Origin: WHSM01 sp050701635 | GTDB taxonomy: Bacteria > Actinomycetota > Actinomycetes > Mycobacteriales > Micromonosporaceae | Reading direction: 5' to 3' | Length of the DNA stretch: 19,852 nucleotides | Assembly (NCBI GenBank): GCA_050701635.1 | Contig: JBOGDF010000063.1 | Location: 1-19,852, forward strand | Shown: in pieces, positions 1-7,137 of the stretch | Layout of the letters: every line of letters starts with the position of its first letter | Position numbering within the stretch: position 1 is the stretch's first letter | Translations under genes and position numbers: made by a program | Notes under the pieces: generated by a model | Told to the model about the DNA's origin: nothing | The model's database searches: none | Seen by the model: the letters and a program-made list of their open reading frames with translations, nothing else

Positions 1-2
1 CC

Positions 3-98
3 CACGGGCTCCGCCTGGACCGACTCACCACCACCCAACGCACCATCCTCGACCTGCTCAACATCGACCTACCCTGGCCCGAACACAACGAGGGGTAA
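3..98 (+). CDS. C-terminal tail of an unidentified protein, possibly a transposase (cut by window edge)
   Basis: A frame open from the window edge ends at TAA and reads as natural protein: HGLRLDRLTTTQ followed by RTILDLLNIDLPWP and an acidic end. The helix-rich tail ending in a Leu-Pro-Trp-Pro stretch resembles ends of some actinobacterial transposases, but that is recollection of style rather than a motif. Only 31 residues are visible and no catalytic residue is included. Its stop lies about 20 bases before a broken isoleucyl-tRNA synthetase fragment, the arrangement expected if a mobile element had replaced the 5' half of that gene. Any other protein tail remains possible. Confidence 0.35.
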   Translation, partial: HGLRLDRLTTTQRTILDLLNIDLPWPEHNEG

Positions 99-108
99 GC
101 ACATCAAG

Positions 109-1821
109 GTGCGGAAAATGCGGCTAGCCGAGTTGGGTAAGTACGTCGGCCGTGACGTGAGCGACCTGGACCCGCACCGCCCGTTCGTCGATGAGATCAC
201 CTTCCCCTGCCCGACCTGCGGCGAGACCGCCCGCCGGGTCGATGAGGTCATCGACGTGTGGTTCGACTCCGGAGCGATGCCGTTCGCCCAGCTCGGCGCA
301 CCGCACCGCAACGAGGAGGAGTTCGCCAAGAGCTACCCCGCACAGTTCATCTGCGAGGCCATCGACCAGACACGCGGCTGGTTCTACACGCTGATGGCGG
401 TGGGCACCCTGGTGTTCGGCCGATCCTCCTACGAGAACGTGCTGTGCGTCGGGCTGCTCCTCGACGCCGAGGGCCGCAAGATGAGCAAGCACCTCGGTAA
501 CGTGCTGGAACCGGTCGGCCTGATGGACCAGCACGGCGCCGACGCCGTCCGATGGTTCATGCTCGCCTCCGGATCGCCATGGAACGACCGCCGCGTCGGC
601 CACGAGGCTCTCGATGAAGTCGTCCGCAAGGTGCTGCTCACCTACTGGAACACCGCCGCCTTCCAGACCCTCTACGGCCGCGCGGCCAACTGGACACCTG
701 ACCCGACCACAACACCGCCCGCCGACCAGTCCATCCTCGACCGCTGGCTGCGCTCCGAGCTGGCCGCGCTCGTCATCGACGTGGACGAGGCGATGGAAGC
801 GTTCAACGTCCAACAAGCCGCACGCCGCCTCGCCGAGTTCATCGACGACCTGTCCAACTGGTACGTGCGCCGATCCCGCCGCCGCTTCTGGCGCGGCGAC
901 CAGGCGGCGCTGGCCACCCTCCACGAGTGCCTGGAGACGGTGACGCGCCTGCTCGCCCCGATCGTGCCGTTCATCACCGACCGCGTCTGGCGCGCCCTCA
1001 TCGTGCCCACCGACTCCGAAGCGCCCGACTCTGTCCACCTCGCCACCTGGCCCGAAGTGCGACGCGAACGCGTCGACACGAACCTCTCCCGGCACATGGC
1101 ACTGGCACGCCGCATCGTGGAGGCCGGCCGCGCCGCACGCGCCGGCTCCGGCATGAAGGTCCGACAGCCACTCTCACGCGCGCTGATCGCGGCACCCGGC
1201 TGGGACTCGACACCTGACGAGTTGCGAGCCGAGATCGCCGATGAACTCAACGTGGCGAAGCTCGACGCCCTCAGCGAAGCCGCCGCCGTGGTCGACTTCA
1301 CCATCCGGCCACAGTTCCGCACCATCGGGCAGCGATTCGGATCACGCACCCAACAAGTCGCCCAGGCCGTGCGCGCCGCCGACCCAGCCGAAACCGCCGC
1401 CGCGCTGCGCACCGCCGGGCAGGTGACGGTCATGGTCGGAGAGGAAGAGATCGTCCTCGGACCGGAGGAAGTCGAGGTGACGGAGACGCCCCGCACTGGC
1501 TGGTTCGTGGCCGCCGAGGGCACCGTCACCGTCGCACTCGACCTCGAAATCACTCCAGACCTGAAGACCGCAGGAATCGCTCGCGACGTGGTGCGGCTCA
1601 TCCAGCAGGCCCGCAAGGACACCGGGCTGCACATCACCGATCGAATCAACCTGTGGTGGCAGGCCGAACCTGAAACCGCCGAGGCGATCCGCGAGCACCA
1701 ACGAGCCATTAGCGACGAGGTCCTCGCCGTGACCTTCACCGAAGCAGCCGCGCCGGACGGCGTACCCGAGCACCAAGACGATCAACTTGGCGTGCGATAC
1801 GCAGTTCGGAAGGCCCAGTAG
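109..1821 (+). pseudogene. ileS: Isoleucyl-tRNA synthetase, N-terminally truncated (C-terminal half)
   Basis: This is the C-terminal part of a class I isoleucyl-tRNA synthetase, which charges tRNA-Ile in the cytosol. Visible landmarks, numbered from the GTG at 109, are the CPTC pair (34-37), WFDSG (51-55), DQTRGWF (86-92), the catalytic loop KMSKH (124-128), then the helical anticodon-binding domain and the C-terminal segment DVVRLIQQARKDTG (near 495-510). The style matches the long eukaryote-like type found in actinobacteria and in mupirocin-tolerant enzymes, usually about 1,040-1,070 residues. Roughly 470 residues are absent, including the HIGH motif and most of the editing domain, so the product could not activate isoleucine. 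Similarity seems to start at LAEL, just after the GTG/ATG candidates, with unrelated sequence upstream. I read it as a gene fragment left by recombination or element insertion. The alternative is a genuine short paralogue with another function. Confidence 0.85.
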
Positions 1822-1895
1822 GAATCCACATCGCGGGGCATTTCGGGCAGAGCGCGACGCAGGGATGATCCCCACGCCGAGAAGGAGAGCTGAGC

Positions 1896-1991
1896 GTGAG
1901 CGTGGGTACTCCTCGCACGACCGCATCCCCCTGCGTCGCGCGGACCCTTGCGCCCACCACCAGAGAAAGCGACTTCGATGCCGGTTGTTGA
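1896..1991 (+). CDS. Possible 31-residue leader ORF before the NERD-like gene
   Basis: A very strong ribosome site, GAAGGAGAG (1881-1889), stands about 8 bases before GTG 1896. The frame runs 31 codons (starting MSVGTPRTTASPC) to TGA 1989-1991, overlapping the first 14 bases of the next gene in another frame. The peptide is rich in Thr, Ser and Arg, with no membrane segment or known motif. The overlap would allow translational coupling to the downstream nuclease-like gene, whose own site (GAGAAAG) is weaker. It could equally be a chance frame or a remnant of a lost gene start. Confidence 0.35.
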   Translation: MSVGTPRTTASPCVARTLAPTTRESDFDAGC

Positions 1992-2616
1992 GCACGGAAC
2001 CGCCGGAACCACCATCGGCACAGCCGCCGACAGGTACGGCGCCGCAGCCCGGCGCGGCGGCTTCTTCGAACGACAGGTCGGGGCGGCGCTGCGGGACTGG
2101 CTGTCCCGGCGGCCAGATCAGCTTCATCTGTTTCACGATCTTCAACGCCTACGCCAGGTGCGAGGGGCTGGCGCAGACAGTCTCGACCTCGGTGAGGCCA
2201 ACATCGATCACGTTGTGTTGAGTGGCGAAGGGTGGCTGATGATCGATGCGAAGGGCTGCGGAGCTGGGGTTCTCGGCGTTGACGAAGCTGGTCGCGGCGT
2301 GCTGGTCCGAGCCGATGGAAGCGCCCAGCCTCAGCCCTGGATGGACCACGCGCGGTTCTACTCGCTGGCAGGCGCGTTGTTCCGCCTGACCAGTGGCAAG
2401 CGAGGTCACCCGGTGTGGGTTGTCCCCGACGACACCCGATATGACCAGAGCATCGGTAACGCAGCCTTCCTCCGGCGCGGTGGAACCATCGCCAACATCG
2501 GTGAGATTCGGGCGGGCGCGTTGGATCCGCGCCTTCCTGCGCCTCAAGCCGTGGCTGAGCCAGGCGACGTGGCTAGGCTGCTGTCACACCTCTGCGTGGC
2601 GTCGCCGTTGACGTAG
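1978..2616 (+). CDS. NERD-like / PD-(D/E)xK nuclease-fold protein
   Basis: A predicted 212-residue soluble protein that looks like a nuclease-related (NERD) domain. From ATG 1978, a helix with Glu31 (GFFERQVGAAL) is followed by a core strand pair carrying Asp77 (NIDHVVL) and Asp90-Ala-Lys92 (WLMIDAKG). This is the E...D...DxK arrangement of restriction-like endonuclease folds, and the phrase DHVVL-x(8)-IDAKG is typical of NERD. I chose ATG 1978 because GAGAAAG lies about 9 bases upstream; an in-frame TTG at 1948 has no clear site. NERD proteins occur on plasmids and integrative elements and are often assumed to process DNA, but the substrate here is unknown. It converges on a conjugation-type membrane gene and follows a broken synthetase gene, which fits accessory DNA. 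The family call is fairly sure; nuclease activity is inference. Confidence 0.65.
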   Translation: MPVVEHGTAGTTIGTAADRYGAAARRGGFFERQVGAALRDWLSRRPDQLHLFHDLQRLRQVRGAGADSLDLGEANIDHVVLSGEGWLMIDAKGCGAGVLGVDEAGRGVLVRADGSAQPQPWMDHARFYSLAGALFRLTSGKRGHPVWVVPDDTRYDQSIGNAAFLRRGGTIANIGEIRAGALDPRLPAPQAVAEPGDVARLLSHLCVASPLT

Positions 2617-2629
2617 CATGAGTGTCGCG

Positions 2630-2663
2630 GCGGACCCGGATGGACTCCCCGTACCCGGTCCGC
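2630..2663. terminator. Hairpin between convergent genes, candidate bidirectional terminator
   Basis: GCGGACC (2630-2636) pairs with GGTCCGC (2657-2663), with a few further GC pairs possible inside. It lies 14 bases after the NERD-like stop and 27 bases past the end of the minus-strand DUF2637 frame, so it could serve both genes. No T-run follows, as is common in high-GC actinobacteria. Confidence 0.4.
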
Positions 2664-2689
2664 GTCCGGCCGCGCTACTGGACTTCTCC

Positions 2690-2902
2690 CTAGGACAAGA
2701 CGACGGAAGTGGCCGGACTGCGTCCGTTGGCCCGATAGTCGCTGTCCGACCGGAGCACCTTGACCAGGACAGATGCTCGCGCGTTGGACACAGGATGTCC
2801 GGTTGCCCGCAGGTGTTCGGTGAGCGCCGGCCTTGTGAGCGGTTGCCCTTGCGCGACCAACGCGTCCCGCGCCTGCCGAGCCGCAGGCAGCAGTTCCGCC
2901 AC
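2690..2902 (-). pseudogene. C-terminal winged-helix-like part of the DUF2637/Spd-like protein, out of frame
   Basis: From GTG 2902 to TAG 2690 the minus strand encodes 70 residues, including AARQARDALVAQGQPLTR and HLRATGHPVSNARASVL. This reads like the small DNA-binding-type domain that ends many actinobacterial DUF2637 proteins. The frame stays open upstream with sensible protein (KRVPDRSG, then GAPDPAEVADVAELL) until about 3000. There it would join the upstream membrane protein if one base of the TTT at 3000-3002 were removed. It therefore looks like the displaced 3' end of that gene. A separately translated 70-residue protein is possible, but I see no convincing ribosome site at the GTG. 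Confidence 0.55.
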
Positions 2903-2933
2903 GTCCGCGACCTCGGCCGGGTCCGGGGCGCCG

Positions 2934-3560
2934 TCACGCCGGGCCGCTGATTTGTCCGTGTCCTGCCGGCGTGATGTCCCGGACCTGTCCGGGACACGCT
3001 TTGGCGGCGGTCGGTGTCCGGTCCGGGACAGGCGTGGCCGTGTCCGCCACAGGCTGGCCTCCGGTGACCGGCACTTGCTGGTGTCCGGGACTGATCTGGA
3101 ACGCCTCGCGCTGTGCGGGCGTTGGCTCGCTGTGGGACCGGCCGAGGGCGATCTTGACCATCGCCAGGAAGCCGAGCGCGGGAAGGGCGGCGGCTATCCA
3201 GCCGATCACCGATGGCTCGGCTTCGACCACCTGGGCTGCGATGGACAGCAGTACGGCGCACACGAGCACGGTGGCAGGGAACCCCACCGGCTTGCCGCAG
3301 CGGCGTCGGCGCCGCAACTCCAGGCCGGAGGCGATCGACATCAGTTCGAGCACTACGGCGTCGGCCCACGCGAGCCAGCCGGTTTGGCCGTGAGCGGCGG
3401 CGACGTTGTGGACGTGTGTGAAGCTTGCCGCCCCGGCCGCGCAGCCGATGGCGAGCATGATCACGATCTGCGCGGCACCTTCGATCTTGCTGGCGCGATC
3501 GGCCACGCTGGCGCCGACCGGCGCGTTGGTCTGCCGGTTCGGTGAGTGCTGGGCGTTCAT
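2934..3560 (-). CDS. DUF2637 (Spd-like) membrane protein of a conjugative element, probably frameshifted
   Basis: Starts at ATG 3560 and encodes 208 residues. After a polar N-terminus come four hydrophobic segments, at about 32-50, 62-80, 94-114 and 118-139. An Arg cluster (83-87) follows the second, then a hydrophilic Pro/Thr-rich tail. This layout, with THVHNVAAAHG and the ALPALGFLAM stretch, matches DUF2637 proteins encoded by actinomycete plasmids and AICE elements. There they sit near spread (spd) genes and are thought to act at the membrane in intramycelial transfer. The sensible reading frame moves by +1 near codon 187 (AAA, 3000-3002), so residues 188-208 look like frameshifted sequence; the natural product would be about 290 residues ending at 2690. 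No transfer ATPase, replication gene or integrase is present, so the element is incomplete within the window. The family call is good; the transfer role is inferred. Confidence 0.65.
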   Translation of the reverse strand: MNAQHSPNRQTNAPVGASVADRASKIEGAAQIVIMLAIGCAAGAASFTHVHNVAAAHGQTGWLAWADAVVLELMSIASGLELRRRRRCGKPVGFPATVLVCAVLLSIAAQVVEAEPSVIGWIAAALPALGFLAMVKIALGRSHSEPTPAQREAFQISPGHQQVPVTGGQPVADTATPVPDRTPTAAKACPGQVRDITPAGHGQISGPA

Positions 3561-3637
3561 CGGACACCGCCCGTCCGCCTGGTCTTGGGCATGTCGACCG
3601 GTAGCGGTTCACCGGTGACCAGCAGGGCGGTTCGCAT
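3557..3637 (-). CDS. Possible 26-residue ORF coupled to the DUF2637 gene
   Basis: ATG 3637 opens a frame of 26 codons (MRTALLVTGEPLPVDMPKTR and six more) whose TGA overlaps the ATG of the membrane protein gene as ATGA. A TAG lies 11 codons upstream in the same frame, so the peptide cannot be much longer. No strong ribosome site is visible. Tiny genes do precede spd-type genes in actinomycete elements, and the overlap fits translational coupling, but the case rests on that overlap alone. Confidence 0.3.
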   Translation of the reverse strand: MRTALLVTGEPLPVDMPKTRRTGGVR

Positions 3638-3697
3638 GGTGTTTCGTTCGGTGCACCACCCGATCTACCGTCTGAACAGCAGCATTGACGGATCTTG

Positions 3698-3718
3698 TGG
3701 GCCGTCTGGTGCGGCCCA
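3698..3718 (-). terminator. Hairpin downstream of the WYL regulator gene
   Basis: A 7-bp perfect stem (TGGGCCG, 3698-3704, with CGGCCCA, 3712-3718) and a 7-base loop lies about 80 bases past the stop of the minus-strand WYL gene. It could end that transcript. The rest of the 3638-3798 gap shows no gene or clear signal. Confidence 0.3.
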
Positions 3719-3798
3719 TGATCGTTTGGAAAGCGACTTCCCAGCGCCTACTTCTCTGGAAACCGCGTCAGCCGGCAGGTGCGGAGGGACACACCGCG

Positions 3799-4770
3799 TC
3801 AGTCGGCGGCGCGGAGCAGGCGGTGGGCGTGTGCGCGGAGCGCGTCGCGCAGCGCGCCGGGGGCGTCCTGCCCGGTGGTGGAGGTGTCGAGGACGAAGTC
3901 GGCGTCGAGCATGCCGAGGTACGCCGCCAGCATGCCGGGGTCGTCGGAGCCGACCTCGATCCGGCACCGGTCGTCGCTCACCGGCTCCACCTCAATCGAC
4001 GCCGGCAGCCTGGCGCGGACGGCGCCGGCGGGCGCCAGCACCGTGACGCTGGCCCGGTAGCGCCAGGTCGCGGTATCGACCCCCCGGTTGACGTGGTTGG
4101 CGATATCGCCGCCGGACGGCAGCTCACGTGGCGTGAAGCGCGGGCCGGAAGGGGTGCGCGGCGCCATCCGGTCCACCCGGAACGTACGCCAGTCGGCCCG
4201 CTCGACGTCCCAGGCGACCAGGTACCAGCGGCGGGCGCGGTGCACCAGCCGGTGCGGCTCGGTGTCACGCCGCGACGCGCCGCCGGAGTGGGTGCGGTAG
4301 TCGAAGCGCAGCCGTTCGTGGTCGCGGCAGGCCGCGGCGATGGTGGTCAGCACCTCGGCGTCGACGGTCGGTCCGGCACCCGGCACCGGCACCGTGTACG
4401 CGGCCAGCGCGTCCACCCGGCGGCGCAGCCGCGACGGCAGCACCTGCTGCAGCTTGGCGAGGGCGCGTACCGACGTCTCCTCGATCCCGGTGACGCCGCC
4501 CGCGGCGGTACGCAGCCCGACCACGACCGCCACCGCCTCCTCGTCGTCGAGCAGCAGCGGCGGCAACGCGGCACCGGCGCCGAGTCGGTAACCCCCGGCA
4601 ACCCCGGGGGAGGCGTGGACCGGGTAGCCGAGCCCGCGCAGCCGCTCGACGTCGTTGCGTACGGTACGGGTCGTGACGCCGAGCCGTTCGGCCAGCTCGG
4701 GGCCGGTCCACTCGCGCCGCGCCTGCAGCAGTGACAGCAGTTTCAGGAGCCTCGCCGAGGTGTCCCACAT
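3799..4770 (-). CDS. WYL-domain transcriptional regulator (HTH_11 type)
   Basis: A 323-residue cytosolic regulator. It begins with a DeoR-like winged helix (MWDTSARLLKLLSLLQ, then WTGPELAERLGVTTRTVRND, residues 1-60). A GGYRLG wing follows, then a mid-protein WYL domain with RRWYLVAWD and a C-terminal WCX-like extension. WYL proteins sense ligands or nucleic acid and often control DNA-damage or catabolic genes. I chose ATG 4770 because AGGA lies about 9 bases upstream and MWDTSARLL is the usual family start; in-frame ATGs at 4791 and 4842 lack a site. It is transcribed away from the epoxide hydrolase gene with a short shared control region, the common layout for a regulator of its divergent neighbour. 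The effector cannot be read from the sequence. Confidence 0.88.
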   Translation of the reverse strand: MWDTSARLLKLLSLLQARREWTGPELAERLGVTTRTVRNDVERLRGLGYPVHASPGVAGGYRLGAGAALPPLLLDDEEAVAVVVGLRTAAGGVTGIEETSVRALAKLQQVLPSRLRRRVDALAAYTVPVPGAGPTVDAEVLTTIAAACRDHERLRFDYRTHSGGASRRDTEPHRLVHRARRWYLVAWDVERADWRTFRVDRMAPRTPSGPRFTPRELPSGGDIANHVNRGVDTATWRYRASVTVLAPAGAVRARLPASIEVEPVSDDRCRIEVGSDDPGMLAAYLGMLDADFVLDTSTTGQDAPGALRDALRAHAHRLLRAAD

Positions 4771-4859
4771 TTCTGCGATCCTGCCCGTCATCGAGGAACA
4801 GTTCTTTCCGCAATGCCTTCTAACGTAGTCATCGTCAGCCACCCGGAGGAGACGACACG
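4771..4859. promoter_or_regulatory. Divergent control region of the WYL regulator and epoxide hydrolase genes
   Basis: This 89-base gap must hold both promoters. It contains the small palindrome GAAC-A-GTTC (4796-4804) and a TAACGT (4821-4826) usable as a -10 box toward the hydrolase. No good -35 box is visible in either direction. A GGAGGAG site precedes the hydrolase ATG. The palindrome is a candidate operator; its 1-base spacing is wrong for an actinobacterial LexA box (GAAC-N4-GTTC). Confidence 0.45.
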
Positions 4860-5963
4860 ATGACCGAGATCCGCCCCTTCCAGATCGCGATCGACCAGGC
4901 CCAGCTCGACGACCTCGCCGGCCGGCTCGCCAACACCCGCTGGCCCGACGAGCTGCCCGGTGTCGGGGACAGCCGCGGCCTGCCGCTGGCGTACACCCGG
5001 CAGCTCGCGGAGCGCTGGGCCCGGCACGACTGGCGCGCGGCCGAGGCGAAGCTGAACGCGTACCCGCAGTTCACCACCGAGATCGACGGGCAGACGATCC
5101 ACTTCCTGCACGTACGCTCCGCCGACCCGGACGCGCTGCCGCTGCTGCTCAGCCACGGCTACCCCAGCGGGTTCGCCGAGTTCACCGGTCTGATCGACCG
5201 GCTGAGCGAGCGCTACCACCTGGTGGTGCCGTCGCTGCCCGGTTTCGGCTTCTCCACCCCGGTACGCGACACCGGCTGGAGCATGGCCCGCACCGCCCGC
5301 GCCTGGGTCGTCCTGATGAGCCGGCTCGGCTATCACCGGTACGGCGTCCACGGCAGCGACGTCGGCGCCGGCGTCTCCGGCCTGGTCGCCGGGTTCGACC
5401 CCGAGCACGTGGTGGGCGTCCACGTGGCGACCGACCCGTACACCGCGGCGGCGACCGCGACGTTCATCCCCGGCATGGCCGACCGGCTCGACCCGGCCGA
5501 CCCGGTGGACAAGCTGATCGCCGACCGGATGGCCGAATTCGAGCGGGAGGGCTCCGGCTACCTCGCGATCCAGAACAGCCGGCCCCAGACCATCGGGTAC
5601 GCGCTGCACGACTCCCCGGTGGCGCAGCTCGCCTGGATCGCCGAGAAGTTCGAGGAGTGGACCGACCTGCCGTACGACACCGACGTGCTGCTCACCGTCG
5701 TCAGCATCTACTGGTTCACCGGCAGCGGGATCTCCGCCGCCCGGTTCCTGTACGAGCAGGCGCACAGCCAGGAGTGGGGTGCCCCGGTGACGGTGCCGCA
5801 GGGGTACGCGGTGTTCGGGGCCGACGAGACCGTACGCAAGCTGGTGCCCGCGCCGGCCGGCGCCCACTGGAGCGAGTTCGGCCACGGCCGGCACTTCCCG
5901 GCGCTGGAGTGCCCCGCGGACCTGGCGGGTGACCTCGACGCGTTCTTCGGGAAGCTGCGGTGA
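4860..5963 (+). CDS. Epoxide hydrolase (EHN domain plus alpha/beta-hydrolase fold)
   Basis: A 367-residue soluble enzyme expected to hydrolyse epoxides to vicinal diols. Residues 1-105 match the epoxide hydrolase N-terminal domain (MTEIRPFQIAI, then LANTRWPDEL and WRAAEAKLNAYPQF). The hydrolase core follows, with HGYP (99-102) at the oxyanion site, the nucleophile Asp167 in GVHGSDVGAGV, and the catalytic His345 in GRHFPALE. Length is typical for the microsomal-like bacterial family (about 370-390). ATG 4860 has GGAGGAG about 8 bases upstream. The stop overlaps the start of the next gene (GTGA), so the two are probably translated together; the divergent WYL protein is the likely regulator. The natural epoxide is not evident. 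The fold and chemistry are secure; the role (detoxification versus catabolism) is inferred. Confidence 0.9.
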   Translation: MTEIRPFQIAIDQAQLDDLAGRLANTRWPDELPGVGDSRGLPLAYTRQLAERWARHDWRAAEAKLNAYPQFTTEIDGQTIHFLHVRSADPDALPLLLSHGYPSGFAEFTGLIDRLSERYHLVVPSLPGFGFSTPVRDTGWSMARTARAWVVLMSRLGYHRYGVHGSDVGAGVSGLVAGFDPEHVVGVHVATDPYTAAATATFIPGMADRLDPADPVDKLIADRMAEFEREGSGYLAIQNSRPQTIGYALHDSPVAQLAWIAEKFEEWTDLPYDTDVLLTVVSIYWFTGSGISAARFLYEQAHSQEWGAPVTVPQGYAVFGADETVRKLVPAPAGAHWSEFGHGRHFPALECPADLAGDLDAFFGKLR

Positions 5964-7093
5964 CCGAGCCCGCGATCAGCCAGCGTGGCCTGAACCGGGC
6001 CACGCTGGCGCGCCAGCTGCTGCTGGAACGCGCCACCATGCCCGCCGTCGACGCGGTCGGGCACCTCGCCGGGATGCAGTCGCAGGCGCCGCTCGCCCCG
6101 TACGTCGGGCTGTGGACCCGGCTCGCCGGCTTCGACCCGGCCGCCCTGGCCGACGCCACAACCGGCCGTACGGTGTTGCGGGCGCACCTGATGCGTACCA
6201 CCGTGCACCTGGTCACCGCCGCCGACTACCTCGCCTGGTACGGGCTGTTCGCGCCGCTGCACGCGCGTACGTTCGCCAGCCAGCCGTTCGCCCGGCAACT
6301 GGGCGGTGCCTCGCTGGCCGACGTGCTGGCCGTGGCCCGCCCGCTGCTCGCCGAATGCCCGCTCACCCGCGCTGAGCTGGGGAAACACCTGGCAGCACGG
6401 TGGCCGGACGCGGACCCCGCCGCGCTGGCGTACGCGGTGCACCACCACCTGCCCGCCCTGCAGACCCCGCCGCGCGGCGTCTGGGGGCGTTCCGGTCCGG
6501 CGGCGTGGACCACGGTCGAGTCCTGGCTGGGGAAGATGCCGAGTCCCGGGCGTGACGCATCGAGGGAGTCGGCACCTTCGTTTCGGCCGGTCGACGCCGA
6601 CCCGGCGCCGGACCGGCTGGTGCTGCGGTACCTGGCGGCGTACGGACCGGCCACGGTCGCCGACGTGCAGGCATGGTCTGGGCTGACCCGGCTGCGCGAG
6701 GTGGTCGAGCGGTTGCCGCTGCGCCGCTTCGCCGGCGACCTGTACGACCTGCCCGAGGCGCCCCGCCCCGACCCCGACACCCCGGCGCCGCCCCGCTTCC
6801 TCCCCGAGTACGACAACCTGCTGCTCTCGTACGCCGACCGCACCCGGGTCAACCCGGACAAGCGCCGGGTGCCGCTGCCGCCGGGCAACGGCGCGAGCGG
6901 TGGCACCCTGCTGGTCGACGGGCTGTGGCAGGGGGAGTGGTCGCTGCGGCGGGAACCCGACGCCGCACGGTTGCGGGTCACGCTCTACCGGCCGGTGGCC
7001 GGCGAGGAGGCGATCGCCGCCGAGGGCGCCGCTCTGCTGGACTTCTTGGCACCGGAGGCGCCCAGCCGGGAGGTGTCGGTCTCCGGTCGCTGA
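5960..7093 (+). CDS. AlkZ/HTH_42-type winged-helix protein, possible DNA glycosylase
   Basis: A 377-residue member of the winged-helix DNA-binding domain-containing family (HTH_42), which includes the crosslink-repair glycosylases AlkZ and YcaQ. Visible signatures are GMQSQAPLAPYVGLWTRL, with a Q-x-Q pair (Gln40, Gln42) where AlkZ has its catalytic QxQ, the conserved HLMRTTVHLVTAADY, repeated winged-helix segments, LPEYDNLLLSYADRTRV, and a C-terminal beta-rich part ending LLDFLAPEAPSREV. Known members remove bulky alkylated bases and unhook interstrand crosslinks. Starting at GTG 5960 it overlaps the epoxide hydrolase stop by four bases, so it is probably translationally coupled. It converges on the inositol repressor gene with a 44-base gap lacking an obvious terminator. 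The middle x of QxQ is Ser, whereas AlkZ has an aliphatic residue, so activity may differ. Family sure; enzymatic role inferred. Confidence 0.82.
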   Translation: MTEPAISQRGLNRATLARQLLLERATMPAVDAVGHLAGMQSQAPLAPYVGLWTRLAGFDPAALADATTGRTVLRAHLMRTTVHLVTAADYLAWYGLFAPLHARTFASQPFARQLGGASLADVLAVARPLLAECPLTRAELGKHLAARWPDADPAALAYAVHHHLPALQTPPRGVWGRSGPAAWTTVESWLGKMPSPGRDASRESAPSFRPVDADPAPDRLVLRYLAAYGPATVADVQAWSGLTRLREVVERLPLRRFAGDLYDLPEAPRPDPDTPAPPRFLPEYDNLLLSYADRTRVNPDKRRVPLPPGNGASGGTLLVDGLWQGEWSLRREPDAARLRVTLYRPVAGEEAIAAEGAALLDFLAPEAPSREVSVSGR

Positions 7094-7137
7094 TGTCGTA
7101 CCACCATGGAAGGGCTTGGGGGTATGGAGAGCGTCGC

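Noticed and set aside
124..1095. Minus-strand open frame of about 323 codons opposite the ileS fragment
   Set aside because: Shadow of the synthetase sequence with Val/Gly/His-rich translation and no motif.
2760..3545. Plus-strand open frame of about 261 codons opposite the DUF2637 gene
   Set aside because: No recognisable domain and no ribosome site; the minus strand holds the family match.
2584..3612. Minus-strand open frame of about 342 codons overlapping the DUF2637 gene
   Set aside because: Arg-rich translation without domains, whereas the overlapping frames show membrane helices and a winged-helix-like tail.
4796..4804. SOS (LexA) box for the WYL-hydrolase region
   Set aside because: Half sites GAAC and GTTC are present but separated by one base rather than four.
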